Shown here: one piece after another, positions 34,125-43,358 of the stretch
How the letters are laid out: each line of letters begins with the position of its first letter
How positions within the stretch are numbered: the first letter of the stretch is position 1
DNA from: an uncultured Kordia sp.
GTDB lineage: Bacteria > Bacteroidota > Bacteroidia > Flavobacteriales > Flavobacteriaceae
DNA: 64,000 bases
Assembly (NCBI RefSeq): GCF_947496985.1
Contig: NZ_CANMEZ010000008.1
Location: forward strand, 124,001 to 188,000
Direction: 5' to 3'
Notes under the pieces: model-generated
Database searches by the model: none
The model's input: only the letters and a program-made list of their open reading frames with translations
What the model was told of the DNA's origin: nothing
Translations under genes and position numbers: made by a program

Positions 34125-34826
34125 TTAAATGTTTAACACGTCTTTCATCGTGAAAACACCTTCTTTATTTTGAATCCATTCTGCCGCTACAACTGCTCCT
34201 AAAGCAAATCCTTGACGATTGTGTGCTTTGTGTTCAATAGCAATAGTATCAATGGAAGAAGTATATGTAATTTCATGTGTTCCTGGCACTTCAGGAATAC
34301 GTTTTGCTACAATTGGAATGTCAGTTTCCGTTTCCGCTTTTTCAAGTTTCCAATCTGTATACTTAGTATGTTCAATGATTCCTTCTGCCAACGTAATTGC
34401 TGTTCCGCTTGGCGCATCAAGTTTTTTGGTATGGTGAATTTCTTCAACGCCTACTTTATAATCTTCAAGTTGCGACATCATTTTTGCTAAATATGCATTC
34501 ATCTCAAAAAATATATTGACACCTAAACTAAAGTTAGATGCATAGATAAATGCTCCTTTTTCATTTTGGCACAGAGAAACAATTTCATCATAACGATCCA
34601 ACCAACCAGTTGTTCCTGAAATGACAGGAATTTGTTGTTTGATACAATGTGAAATGTTTTGAAAAGCAGCTGTTGGAATACTGAAATCTATAGCTACATC
34701 TACATTGGAAAAATCGTAACTTTCAATGTCTTTCGATATTTTATGAATAATTGAATGTCCACGTTGAGAAGCTATTTTTTCAATCTCCTTCCCCATTCTA
34801 CCATAACCGAGCAATGCAATATTCAT
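34125..34826 (-). CDS. dapB: 4-hydroxy-tetrahydrodipicolinate reductase
   Basis: The protein has 233 residues, shorter than the E. coli enzyme (273) but normal for Bacteroidota. The nucleotide-binding motif is ALLGYGRMGKEIEK, followed by DVAIDFSIP, PVISGTTGW, FIYASNFSLGVNIFFEMN and the catalytic EEIHHTKKLDAPSGTA. It reduces hydroxy-tetrahydrodipicolinate with NAD(P)H in the lysine and meso-diaminopimelate pathway. It lies between the DUF5683 gene and lepB in the parAB block. dapD of the same pathway is at 57 kb. Confidence 0.95.
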   Translation of the reverse strand: MNIALLGYGRMGKEIEKIASQRGHSIIHKISKDIESYDFSNVDVAIDFSIPTAAFQNISHCIKQQIPVISGTTGWLDRYDEIVSLCQNEKGAFIYASNFSLGVNIFFEMNAYLAKMMSQLEDYKVGVEEIHHTKKLDAPSGTAITLAEGIIEHTKYTDWKLEKAETETDIPIVAKRIPEVPGTHEITYTSSIDTIAIEHKAHNRQGFALGAVVAAEWIQNKEGVFTMKDVLNI

Positions 34827-34859
34827 AATTCTATTTTTTTTGAATCTACGTTGAAGAAG

Positions 34860-35453
34860 CTAAAATTTGAAATTGAGCGTGAGTCCTAAATTTCGATTAA
34901 AATCAATTTCATTTTGATCTATATGCGGCCGAAATGAAAGATCGTCACTTACATTAAATTGTAGTAAATGAGCATCCACATTGGCATCAACAATATTTAA
35001 CACATATGCTACAATCGTTAATAGTAACGATAAATCTCTGTTTCGTTGGTAAAATTCTTGTGCATCAATAAGTGCATTTTCATCTGGAACAAGTATGCTA
35101 AATTCATCGTTTAACCCTGCCAAACGTTGTTTGTATGCAGTTCTGTATCGATTGTATTGTTTGTTATTACTGATGTAGAAATAAATTCCTGTTCCCATAG
35201 CAGCATATACAATAGGAATTTTCCAATATTTTTTATTGTAGGCTTGTCCTAAGCCTGGCAAAATTGCAGAATAGAACGCAGCTTTTGAAGGAGATAATGG
35301 GTTGATTTCTTTTTTAGCCACATTTATAGTGTCTTTTACAACCAACAACGATTCTTCTTTCTGCTTTTCCTTCCCTTTTTCTTCTTTTGTTTGTGACCAT
35401 GCGTTCGTTATAAAACACAAGCAACATAACAATATGACGATTCTATTTCCCAC
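34860..35453 (-). CDS. DUF5683 family protein (GTG start)
   Basis: The protein has 197 residues. A signal peptide-like start (IVILLCCLCFITNAWSQ) is followed by a charged Lys/Glu stretch and the DUF5683 core SKAAFYSAILPGLGQAYNKKYWKIPIVYAA with a hydrophobic segment, then YRTAYKQRL and LLLTIVAYVLNIVDANVDAH. The family is restricted to Bacteroidota and resembles a small membrane or beta-barrel-associated protein, with unknown function. The start is a GTG that overlaps the parB stop by 11 bases, so it is translationally coupled to parB. Confidence 0.85.
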   Translation of the reverse strand: MGNRIVILLCCLCFITNAWSQTKEEKGKEKQKEESLLVVKDTINVAKKEINPLSPSKAAFYSAILPGLGQAYNKKYWKIPIVYAAMGTGIYFYISNNKQYNRYRTAYKQRLAGLNDEFSILVPDENALIDAQEFYQRNRDLSLLLTIVAYVLNIVDANVDAHLLQFNVSDDLSFRPHIDQNEIDFNRNLGLTLNFKF

Positions 35454-36348
35454 TCTTTAATAATTTTTTGATTCGTGCAAAGTCCTGCTCAGAATGAAAT
35501 GGAATGCTAATTTTTCCTTTTCCATTTGCGCTAACTTTTACATCTACTTTATGTCCAAAATATTCAGAGAAATCGCGAATTCCTTTTTTAACGAATTTTG
35601 GGACATCTGGTATATCTTTCGTTGGGGTTTCAATAGTTTTATCTTTCTTATAATTCTTTACCAATTCTTCTGTTTCACGAACAGATAATGATTTGGAAAG
35701 AATCATTTCATAGATTTCGAGTTGGTCGTTGGTGTTTTCTACATTTACTAATGTACGTCCATGTCCCATACTTAGAAAGCCATCACGCATTCCAGTTTGA
35801 ACAATTGGATCTAATTTTAATAAACGTAAATAGTTTGCAATGGTAGAACGTTTTTTTCCAACACGTTGACTCATCTGTTCTTGTGTCAAGCTAATTTCAT
35901 CAATTAAACGTTGGTATGACAATGCAATTTCGATAGGGTCTAAATCAGAACGTTGAATGTTTTCTACCAACGCCATTTCTAAAGATTCTTGATCGTTTGC
36001 AATACGCACATATGCAGGAATTGTTTCTAAACCTATTAATTTAGAAGCTCTAAAACGACGTTCTCCAGAAACCAATTGATAGTTTTCAAAACCAAGCTTT
36101 CGCACAGTAATTGGCTGAATCACACCTAATTCCCTTATAGAAGAAGCCAATTCACGAAGTGTTTCTTCATTGAAGTTCGTTCTTGGTTGAAACGGATTTA
36201 CTTCAATTGTACTAATTGCCAATTCTACAATATTCCCTACTACTTTGTCAGCATTTTTATCTGAAACTGATGTAATATCATTTTCAGGGTCTTTTAGTAA
36301 TGCGGACAATCCTCTTCCTAGTGCTTGTTTTTTTGTTGCCTTCGCCAT
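35443..36348 (-). CDS. parB: Chromosome-partitioning protein ParB (CTPase clamp)
   Basis: The protein has 301 residues. It opens with the ParA-activating tail ALGRGLSALLKD, followed by the ParB/Srx nucleotide-binding domain (NPFQPRTNFNEETLREL, VSGERRFRASKLIG) and the helix-turn-helix that reads parS (LTQEQMSQRVGKKRSTIANYLRLL). The C-terminal dimerisation part ends in RIKKLLKSGK. It loads at parS and spreads as a CTP-dependent clamp for chromosome segregation. No parS was recognised in the window. Confidence 0.96.
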   Translation of the reverse strand: MAKATKKQALGRGLSALLKDPENDITSVSDKNADKVVGNIVELAISTIEVNPFQPRTNFNEETLRELASSIRELGVIQPITVRKLGFENYQLVSGERRFRASKLIGLETIPAYVRIANDQESLEMALVENIQRSDLDPIEIALSYQRLIDEISLTQEQMSQRVGKKRSTIANYLRLLKLDPIVQTGMRDGFLSMGHGRTLVNVENTNDQLEIYEMILSKSLSVRETEELVKNYKKDKTIETPTKDIPDVPKFVKKGIRDFSEYFGHKVDVKVSANGKGKISIPFHSEQDFARIKKLLKSGK

Positions 36349-36353
36349 AAATC

Positions 36354-37124
36354 TTATTTACCACTATTTTTTTTAATCACTTCGTGCGCTAAGCTTAAAT
36401 AATTGCTCGCTCCTTTACTTCCTGCATCATAGTTAATGATACTTTCTCCATAACTTGGTGCTTCACTCAGTCGTACATTTCGCTGAATAATGGTTGAGAA
36501 AACCATATCGTTGAAATGTTTTTGTACTTCTTCCACTACTTGGTTAGATAAACGTAAGCGTGAATCGTACATTGTTAATAGTAATCCTTCAATATCTAAT
36601 GATGGATTGTGTATTTTTTGAACACTTTTTATTGTGTTTAATAATTTTCCTAATCCTTCTAATGCAAAATATTCACATTGTATTGGAATCATAACTGCAT
36701 CCGCTGCTGTTAAAGCATTTAAAGTTAATAATCCTAACGATGGAGCGCAATCTATTAAAATATAATCATAATCATCTTTAATAGATTTTAGTGCTTTCTG
36801 CAACATATATTCACGTTGATCTTTATCAACCAATTCTATTTCAATTGCTACCAAGTCAATATGTGCAGGAATGATATGTAAGTTCGGAGAACTTGTTTCC
36901 ATTACTACATCAGCAGCGCTTGCTGTATGTTCTAACAATTGATACGTACCTTTTTCAATAGCTTCTACATCAATTCCTAGCCCTGAAGTTGCATTTGCCT
37001 GCGGATCAGCATCAATGAGTAATACTTTCTTTTCAAGCACGCCTAAAGATGCCGCCAAGTTAACAGATGTGGTAGTTTTTCCTACGCCACCCTTTTGATT
37101 TGCGATAGCAATTATTTTGCCCAT
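36354..37124 (-). CDS. parA: Chromosome-partitioning ATPase ParA (Soj)
   Basis: The protein has 256 residues. The deviant Walker A motif QKGGVGKTTTSVNLAASL is at the N-terminus, followed by LLIDADPQANATSGLG, DYILIDCAPSLGLLTLNAL and RNVRLSEAPSYGE. It is full length. ATP-dependent DNA binding and ParB-stimulated hydrolysis drive origin segregation. It is the first gene of the minus-strand block parA-parB-DUF5683-dapB-lepB-WbqC-DUF6122, which as far as I recall is conserved in flavobacteria. Five bases separate it from parB. Confidence 0.96.
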   Translation of the reverse strand: MGKIIAIANQKGGVGKTTTSVNLAASLGVLEKKVLLIDADPQANATSGLGIDVEAIEKGTYQLLEHTASAADVVMETSSPNLHIIPAHIDLVAIEIELVDKDQREYMLQKALKSIKDDYDYILIDCAPSLGLLTLNALTAADAVMIPIQCEYFALEGLGKLLNTIKSVQKIHNPSLDIEGLLLTMYDSRLRLSNQVVEEVQKHFNDMVFSTIIQRNVRLSEAPSYGESIINYDAGSKGASNYLSLAHEVIKKNSGK

Positions 37125-37290
37125 GGTTTGTTTGAGGATTTTAAGCGATAAAAATACAATTATTATTGAGTTAATGAAATGAAAATTATTAACAACTATG
37201 ATAATCTTTCGTTAAAACTAAATTAAAAAGACATTAAGTATCAAAGCTTGTGTTGAATAGTGTAAAGTAAGTTGTACAAATAGACATAAA

Positions 37291-37320
37291 AACAAAAGAT
37301 CCCGCTTTTCTGCAGGATTC
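37291..37320 (-). terminator. Second terminator downstream of the M16 peptidase gene
   Basis: ATCCCGC (37299-37305) pairs with GCAGGAT (37312-37318). On the minus strand the stem is followed by CTTTTGTTTTT. It is a back-up to the hairpin at 37342-37371. Confidence 0.6.
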
Positions 37321-37341
37321 TTTAAAATTAAGTTTTATAAA

Positions 37342-37371
37342 AAAACCGTTTAGAGTTATCCAAACGGTTTT
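37342..37371 (-). terminator. Terminator of the M16 peptidase gene
   Basis: AAAACCGTTT and AAACGGTTTT form a perfect 10-bp stem with a ten-base loop, 16 bases past the stop codon, ending in a T tract on the minus strand. Confidence 0.88.
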
Positions 37372-37386
37372 CGATATTATATACTT

Positions 37387-40239
37387 CTACTTTTCAGGAT
37401 TATGAATTCCTAAAATATAATCTCCTTTTAAGTATTTTTTAGCTACATTTTGAATGTCATCAACTGTAATTTCATTTACAGAATCTTCAAATTTCAAAAC
37501 TCTATTTACATCTCTTTCCATGTAATCAGAGTTAGATAAATAACGTAACCAGAAACGATTTTTCTTCACTTCTTCTTTATTTTCTAACAGATTAGATTCT
37601 TTCACTTTGTTTAAATCTTTTTCTGTTGGCCCATTATCTACAATTGTTTTTAATTCTGCCAAAGCAGCATCTTTTAACTTATCTACATTTTCAGGTCCGC
37701 ATGGGAATGTAATCCTAAAATTGTACCAACCATATGGGAATGAACGCATGCTACCATTAGCGCCAGCTCCGTAAACACCACCTTCTTGCTCACGTAACTT
37801 TTCAATAAGTTTGATGCTTAAAATTTCACCTAGTAATTGTAATGATCTTGCTTCTTTAGCATTATATTCTGTTTCTCCATTGAATATGATTTGTACAGAA
37901 CTTTTAGGATCTTCCCCTTTTTCTATTATTTTCGTATGCTTTCCTGTTAAGGAACGGAATGAAGAGAACTTTGGCTTTTCATTTGAGTTTTTACCAGGCA
38001 AACTTGCTAAATACTTAGTTGCATACTCGGCTAATTTTTGCTCATCTACGTTACCAACAAAATAAAAATTGAAATCACCCGCATCTGCAAAACGTTCTTG
38101 GTATTTTTTGTATGCCAAATCGTAATCACTTGCGTCCATCATTTCAGCAGTTGGAAATCCTTGATATCTTGGATTTTTACCATTCATGAATTCTCCCATT
38201 TTAAATTGAAAGTAAAATTGAGGACTTTTCATAATGTTTGTCATGAACCCTTTTTGCTTAGTAATGAAAGAATTATATGCTTTTTCATCCTTATTTAACT
38301 TTGTAAAATACAAATGTGTCATTTGGAATAACTCTTCTAAGTCTTTTGGTGTTGCACTTCCGTTAAATCCTTCTCTGTACGCTCCAATATAAGGTGAAAC
38401 ACGTGCAATTTTTCCAGACATCATTTTTCGCAAATCAACTTTTGAGAATCCATTTACTCCAGCTTCTGCCAATCCTCCATTTGCAACTCCAATTGCTTTA
38501 AATTCTTCATCTGTATATAATGAACTTCCTCCTAAACTAAATGCTGAAAATAATACCTCATCGTTTTTAAAATCAGTTTTCTTATATACAACTTTTGCTC
38601 CATTGCTTAATGTTAATGTCGTTACACCAACTTTTTCGTTTACAGTTTTATTTACAATAGTTCCTACAGGTGGCAAATTTGAAATTAAAGAATTTTCAAC
38701 TTCTTTATCTTCATAAGGCTTTATTTCCTTTGACTTTACTCCATTAAGAATTTCTAATACTTGCGCCTCCGTAATTTTTGGAGTGTCTTCTTTTTCAGGT
38801 CCTGTCAATACAATTACTCTATTCGTATCGCGTAAATAACTATTGATCAAATTATTGATTTCTTCTAGTTTAATCTTTGGCAATTCTTCTTGATAGTAAT
38901 TATATGACCATTCTATTCCTGGAATCGGACTTCCTGATAAAAAGTTACGTATATATTGTCCGGCAAACCTGTTTGATTCTAACTTCGTTCTATCTTTGAA
39001 TGCTTTTTCTAGTCGTGCAATAATACTTTTTTTAGCTCTTTCAAATTCTCCTTTACCAAAACCGTATTTACGAACACGTTCGTTTTCTTCCAGTAACGCT
39101 GATAAAGCAGTTAATTGTCCATCCGCAGCAGACATTGCCGTTGATTGGTATGCTTGCTTAGTACGTGCCCAAGTTCCTCCATGATAACTAGATCCAAAAA
39201 CGAAAGGTGGATTTTCTGATTCAGTCAATTCACCCAAACGATTATTTATCATCTGTGAAAACAAGCCTTTAATTACTTGGTTTCTGTACTGATCCGTAGT
39301 TTTCATCTCCTGTGGAGCTCCTAAATCTTTAAACATTACTTGCACTTGCGTGAAAGATGCTTCTTTGTCAGTTTCAATAGCAACGAATGTTTCATCATGG
39401 TTTTTCACATCATGTGTTACTCTTGGTTTTGAATTTACAGCTGCTGGAATTTTACCAAAATGCGATTTTATTTTTTCTTCTAACACGGCAACATCAACAT
39501 CTCCAACAGCGATAACTGCCATTAAATCTGGACGATACCAATCCTTGTAAAATCTGCGTAAGCTTTCGTATTTAAATGTTTCTAAGTTTTCTTTTGTTCC
39601 AATAGGTAAGCGTTTCGCATATTTTGAACCATACATAATTTTAGGTAAGTACTTTTGTAACATACGCTCATTTGCACCTTTTCCTAAACGATATTCTTCT
39701 AATACAACTCCTCTTTCATTATCAATTTCTTCATCCGTTAACAATGCATTGTGTGCCCAATCTTCTATGATTTGAAATCCTTTTTCAAGTTTTTCTGGAT
39801 CGTCACTTGGAATTGGTAAAATATAAACTGTTTCGTCAAAACTTGTATATGCATTTAAGTGCGCTCCAAATTTCACCCCAATACTTTGAAGATAATCTAC
39901 AAGTTCATTCTTTTTAAAATTTTTTGTTCCGTTAAAATTCATATGCTCCATAAAATGCGCCAATCCTAGTTGGTCTTCATCTTCTAAAATAGAACCTGCA
40001 TTTACAACTAAACGCAATTCAACTTTATTCGCTGGTTTACCATTATTTCTAATGTAATATGTTAATCCATTTGATAGTTTTCCAATTTTCACATTAGGAT
40101 CAACAGGAATTTCTTTTCCATCTATGGAAGTGGTTATTAAATCTTCTTGAACACTTTGTTTTGATTGCGCAGTTGCCTGGTAAGAACTGCTTAAACTCAT
40201 CGCAAAAATGAGCCCGAAGAGAAGAATGTATTTTTTCAT
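37387..40239 (-). CDS. Secreted M16-family zinc metallopeptidase (two-repeat)
   Basis: The protein has 950 residues. The signal peptide is MKKYILLFGLIFAMSLSSSYQ with a cut near ATAQ. The inverted zinc motif HFMEH is at 95-99, followed by the third ligand in ERGVVLEEYR. The second half carries the non-catalytic M16 repeat with GVYGAGANGSMRSFPYGWYNF. This is the pitrilysin/insulinase type with two M16 halves in one chain. It is predicted to degrade peptides in the periplasm or at the cell surface. It is a single gene with two terminators downstream. Confidence 0.93.
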   Translation of the reverse strand: MKKYILLFGLIFAMSLSSSYQATAQSKQSVQEDLITTSIDGKEIPVDPNVKIGKLSNGLTYYIRNNGKPANKVELRLVVNAGSILEDEDQLGLAHFMEHMNFNGTKNFKKNELVDYLQSIGVKFGAHLNAYTSFDETVYILPIPSDDPEKLEKGFQIIEDWAHNALLTDEEIDNERGVVLEEYRLGKGANERMLQKYLPKIMYGSKYAKRLPIGTKENLETFKYESLRRFYKDWYRPDLMAVIAVGDVDVAVLEEKIKSHFGKIPAAVNSKPRVTHDVKNHDETFVAIETDKEASFTQVQVMFKDLGAPQEMKTTDQYRNQVIKGLFSQMINNRLGELTESENPPFVFGSSYHGGTWARTKQAYQSTAMSAADGQLTALSALLEENERVRKYGFGKGEFERAKKSIIARLEKAFKDRTKLESNRFAGQYIRNFLSGSPIPGIEWSYNYYQEELPKIKLEEINNLINSYLRDTNRVIVLTGPEKEDTPKITEAQVLEILNGVKSKEIKPYEDKEVENSLISNLPPVGTIVNKTVNEKVGVTTLTLSNGAKVVYKKTDFKNDEVLFSAFSLGGSSLYTDEEFKAIGVANGGLAEAGVNGFSKVDLRKMMSGKIARVSPYIGAYREGFNGSATPKDLEELFQMTHLYFTKLNKDEKAYNSFITKQKGFMTNIMKSPQFYFQFKMGEFMNGKNPRYQGFPTAEMMDASDYDLAYKKYQERFADAGDFNFYFVGNVDEQKLAEYATKYLASLPGKNSNEKPKFSSFRSLTGKHTKIIEKGEDPKSSVQIIFNGETEYNAKEARSLQLLGEILSIKLIEKLREQEGGVYGAGANGSMRSFPYGWYNFRITFPCGPENVDKLKDAALAELKTIVDNGPTEKDLNKVKESNLLENKEEVKKNRFWLRYLSNSDYMERDVNRVLKFEDSVNEITVDDIQNVAKKYLKGDYILGIHNPEK

Positions 40240-40516
40240 GATTATGGTTTTGATTATTTCATACGTTTAAAAATTACACATAATGTTACATACATAATTT
40301 AACATTATTAAATATTTAACATTAAATTGTGAGTTTAAGACTATTAATTCAATTCTTCTTAGCTAGTTTACAGTAGTAATAGCGTATTAAATTATGTTGC
40401 TCGTTAAAAATTCACAAATTTTGAACATTACTAGTAAAAAAGATTATTTTTGAGCGAATTTTTAATCATAGTATTCTAAAACATTCTATGACTATCATTA
40501 CTAGAGTAGCGCTTTT

Positions 40517-42244
40517 ATGAAAAAAATATGCATCTTATTTTTCTTTGTTCAACTAGCATTTGGACAAACACCAACATCAACAAATGGAGAAACTGTCATC
40601 AAAATTGTATATGGTGGGGATTTAAAGGTGGATGAAAATAAATATCCAGGTGCTAAAATCTTTTCAAAAACTAAAACAGGACAAGTTCGATTTGAACATG
40701 AAGGAATGGATCTTTGGTGCGATAGAGCTGTGTTATTTCAGAATAGAAACTGGGTAAAAGCATATGGAAATGTATTCATCCAACAAGGTGATTCCGTAGA
40801 AATGACTAGTGAATATATTGAATATGATGGGAATACTAAATTAGCGGTTTCCAAACGAAATGTACGTTTGCAAAATACAGATATGGAACTTAAAACTGAT
40901 ACATTGTATTTTGACCGTAACTTACAAGAAGCGTATTTTACAACCAAAGGAGTTGTAAAAGATAGTGCCACAACGTTGACGAGTATTGAAGGACGTTACT
41001 TTATGCAAAAAAACAAGTATCAGTTTTTAAAAGATGTAGAAATTACGAATCCTGAATACACAGTAAACTCCACACAATTAGACTATTACACAGACTCCAA
41101 ACATGCATACATGTATGGACCTTCCACTATTAAAGGAAAAGAATATACCATATTTTGTAAGCGTGGATTTTACAATACGATCACTGAAAAAGGATATTTT
41201 GTCAAAGAATCTCGGATTGATTATGACAATAGAATTATCAACGGAGATAGTTTATACTTTGAAAAAAGCACCGAATTTGCTTCTGCAACGAACAATATAA
41301 AAATAACGGACACCATCAATAATATGATTTTGAAAGGTCATTATGGTGAAGTCTACAAAGCAAAAGATTCTGCTTTTATTACCAAGCGAGCGGTTGCCAT
41401 TAGTTTGGTTGAAACTGATTCAATGTATATTCACGGAGATCGTCTATTAGTAACTGGTCCGGCAGAGAATAGAGTTATTCGTGCATACAGAAATGTAAAG
41501 TTTTTCAAAACAGACATGAGCGGAAAATGTGATTCTTTGTTTGCGGATAACAAATCAGGAATTACAAAAATGATACGCAAACCGATTATGTGGAATGGTG
41601 ATAGTCAAATGACTGGCGACACTATTTTCTTGATTTCGGATGTAAAAACTGAAAAATTAGATTCTTTAAAAGTAATTAACAATGCTTTTATTGTACAAAA
41701 AGATACACTTGGCGACGGATACAATCAGGTAAAAGGAAAAAATTTGTACGGAAAGTTTGAAGACAATAAGCTATACGAAGTTGATGTTATCAAAAACACT
41801 GAAGTTGTGTACTTTATGTATAATGATAAGAATGAATTTATTGGAATTAATAAAACCATTTGTAGCGCTATTAATTTGACATTAAATAACAATCAAATTG
41901 AAGATATTACATTTTTCACACGACCTGATGGTGTGATTTACCCTGATAAGGATTTACCAAAAAATGCACGGAAACTCCGTGGTTTTATTTGGCGTGGCGA
42001 TGAACGCATGTATTCCAAAGATGATATTTTTGATGAAGATGATAACAATATTGTACTACCCGTAATTCGTGGTATCAATAACGCTATGGATCCATTAGAA
42101 GAAGAAAAAAATTCTAACGAGAAAAAAGAAAAAACTGTTACAAAGTTAAAAGCGACTCCTCCAAAAAAGAAAAAAGCTTACAATAAAAAGAAACTAATTG
42201 CACAACCTGCTTCAAAAGATAAAAAGAAGTTGGAAAAACAATAA
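40517..42244 (+). CDS. OstA-like (LptA/LptD N-domain type) outer-membrane biogenesis protein
   Basis: The protein has 575 residues. The signal peptide is KKICILFFFVQLAFGQ. The body is a long run of beta-jellyroll repeats characteristic of the OstA/LptA family: GQVRFEHEGMDLWCDRAVLF, WVKAYGNVFIQQGDSVEMTS, ELKTDTLYFDRNLQEAYFTT, MILKGHYGEVYKAKDSAFIT. The C-terminal ~45 residues are Lys-rich and low complexity (PPKKKKAYNKKK). It is predicted to be periplasmic and involved in lipopolysaccharide transport. The 3' end of the gene has a near copy at 43359-43382. Confidence 0.88.
   Translation: MKKICILFFFVQLAFGQTPTSTNGETVIKIVYGGDLKVDENKYPGAKIFSKTKTGQVRFEHEGMDLWCDRAVLFQNRNWVKAYGNVFIQQGDSVEMTSEYIEYDGNTKLAVSKRNVRLQNTDMELKTDTLYFDRNLQEAYFTTKGVVKDSATTLTSIEGRYFMQKNKYQFLKDVEITNPEYTVNSTQLDYYTDSKHAYMYGPSTIKGKEYTIFCKRGFYNTITEKGYFVKESRIDYDNRIINGDSLYFEKSTEFASATNNIKITDTINNMILKGHYGEVYKAKDSAFITKRAVAISLVETDSMYIHGDRLLVTGPAENRVIRAYRNVKFFKTDMSGKCDSLFADNKSGITKMIRKPIMWNGDSQMTGDTIFLISDVKTEKLDSLKVINNAFIVQKDTLGDGYNQVKGKNLYGKFEDNKLYEVDVIKNTEVVYFMYNDKNEFIGINKTICSAINLTLNNNQIEDITFFTRPDGVIYPDKDLPKNARKLRGFIWRGDERMYSKDDIFDEDDNNIVLPVIRGINNAMDPLEEEKNSNEKKEKTVTKLKATPPKKKKAYNKKKLIAQPASKDKKKLEKQ
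42221..42244 (+). repeat. 3' end of ostA-like gene, duplicated at 43359-43382
   Basis: AAAAAGAAGTTGGAAAAACAATAA encodes KKKLEKQ and the stop. The copy 1.1 kb downstream differs at two of 24 positions. Confidence 0.7.
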
Positions 42245-42365
42245 GTTAGATTCAAAATGAAATTGAGTTTAAAAACAACTTTTGAATATTTAATCTTTCA
42301 ATTATCAACATCAACCTGTAACATATTTTGATTTTATATGTCTAAATAATAAATACATTTAACAT

Positions 42366-42410
42366 ATGAACGATCAAGTTATAATTCCAAAACCAGTAAA
42401 AAGAAAATGA
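42366..42410 (+). other. Out-of-frame 5' piece of the STM3941-like gene (probable frameshift)
   Basis: An ATG at 42366 opens 14 codons (MNDQVIIPKPVKRK) and stops at TGA, 42408-42410, overlapping the ATG at 42407. One extra A in the preceding A run would join it in frame to MTLLVIGSLIF and give a continuous protein of the family's usual form. Confidence 0.55.
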
Positions 42411-42868
42411 CACTTCTCGTAATAGGAAGTTTAATTTTTATAATTGCAGGTTTCTATATCTATTCAACAGAAAGCAATCTAAAATTCATAGGAATCATTG
42501 GGATTTTGTTTTTTGGTCTTACAGGAGTAACAGGTATTCGGAGACTCATAAAACCAAAAGCAGCTTTAATTATAAATTCAAAAGGAATCACGGATAATTC
42601 TACAGTTACAAGTGTCGGTTTTATCCCTTGGAAAGATGTCATAGGTTTTCAACCAGTCAAAGTAACTTCAAATAATTTTTTAGTTGTACAGGTAAAAAAT
42701 CCAACTACATATATTGATAACAGCAAAAACATGCTCACTAAACAAAGTTTGAAATACAATTATAGTAGTTTCAACTCTCCTATTGCAATTGGAGAAGTAA
42801 CACTTCCTTTAAAATTAACTGAAGTTGAAAAAATATTATTAAACGCTTTAAAGAAATACAATTTGTAA
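42407..42868 (+). CDS. STM3941-like small membrane protein, possibly 5'-frameshifted
   Basis: The protein has 153 residues from the ATG at 42407. Two hydrophobic helices (LLVIGSLIFIIAGFYIY and FIGIIGILFFGLTGVTGI) are followed by a soluble domain with AALIINSKGITDN, GFIPWKDVIGF and LVVQVKNPTTYID, the pattern of the STM3941 family of small PH-like membrane proteins of unknown role. The missing N-terminal 14 residues are encoded just upstream in another frame, so either an indel has truncated the gene or it is expressed by coupling at ATGA. It lies between ostA-like and a RiPP-type gene. Confidence 0.65.
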   Translation: MTLLVIGSLIFIIAGFYIYSTESNLKFIGIIGILFFGLTGVTGIRRLIKPKAALIINSKGITDNSTVTSVGFIPWKDVIGFQPVKVTSNNFLVVQVKNPTTYIDNSKNMLTKQSLKYNYSSFNSPIAIGEVTLPLKLTEVEKILLNALKKYNL

Positions 42869-42907
42869 GTCTTACTGTAATTCTCTGAAAAAACACCATA
42901 AAAAAAG

Positions 42908-42936
42908 AAAACCTGAGAAAAATTTCCCAGGTTTTT
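42908..42936. terminator. Bidirectional terminator
   Basis: AAAACCTG and CAGGTTTT are perfect 8-bp arms, with further GAAA/TTTC pairing inside, between convergent genes 42407-42868 and 42960-43124. Confidence 0.85.
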
Positions 42937-42959
42937 AATAATTACTACTGTTCAATAAA

Positions 42960-43124
42960 TTACCACCAAGTACAAATAAGGATATGAGGTAAGTTTATAT
43001 CACATTTAGAATTTAAATTAGAGCAAACAAAAGAAGCTAGTGTTCCTCCTTTATTTAAATCTTTCTCAAAGTTAGAAATTGCTTTTTTGTTTAATTTTAA
43101 TGCTTTTAAATTTCTTTTTTTCAT
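42960..43124 (-). CDS. Solitary lanthipeptide-like RiPP precursor (54 aa, not in ORF track)
   Basis: The minus-strand ATG at 43124 opens 54 codons ending TAA at 42960-42962. The leader MKKRNLKALKLNKKAISNFE continues to LNKGGT, the same leader type as the four-gene cluster (LKLNKKAISNF, GGT). The core is short, about 26 residues, with three cysteines (FVCSN, KCDI, ICTWW) and an unusual Trp-Trp C-terminus. It sits convergent to the STM3941-like gene with a shared terminator. It has no neighbouring enzyme. Confidence 0.78.
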   Translation of the reverse strand: MKKRNLKALKLNKKAISNFEKDLNKGGTLASFVCSNLNSKCDINLPHILICTWW

Positions 43125-43358
43125 AATAATATGTTTTTAATGTTAATATCTCTAATTTAATACACAGAAGCTCTTGAAAAAAGAAAAGCAAGTCCATATT
43201 TATGAATTGTAAGCATAAAAAATAAAGAAAAATTTTACAATTTAAACACTTTAGAGAAATTACTTAGTCATTTTGAAAGTCTAGTAACCAAACGAAAATC
43301 AAAACCTTTATATTCGTTTTTTGCTATGTGAAGTAATTTCAAATTTAACTTTGTGAAC

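Noticed and set aside
35443-37386. parS site near parAB
   Set aside because: I looked for a TGTTnCACGTGnAACA-type palindrome by eye and saw none; a proper search would be needed to exclude it elsewhere.
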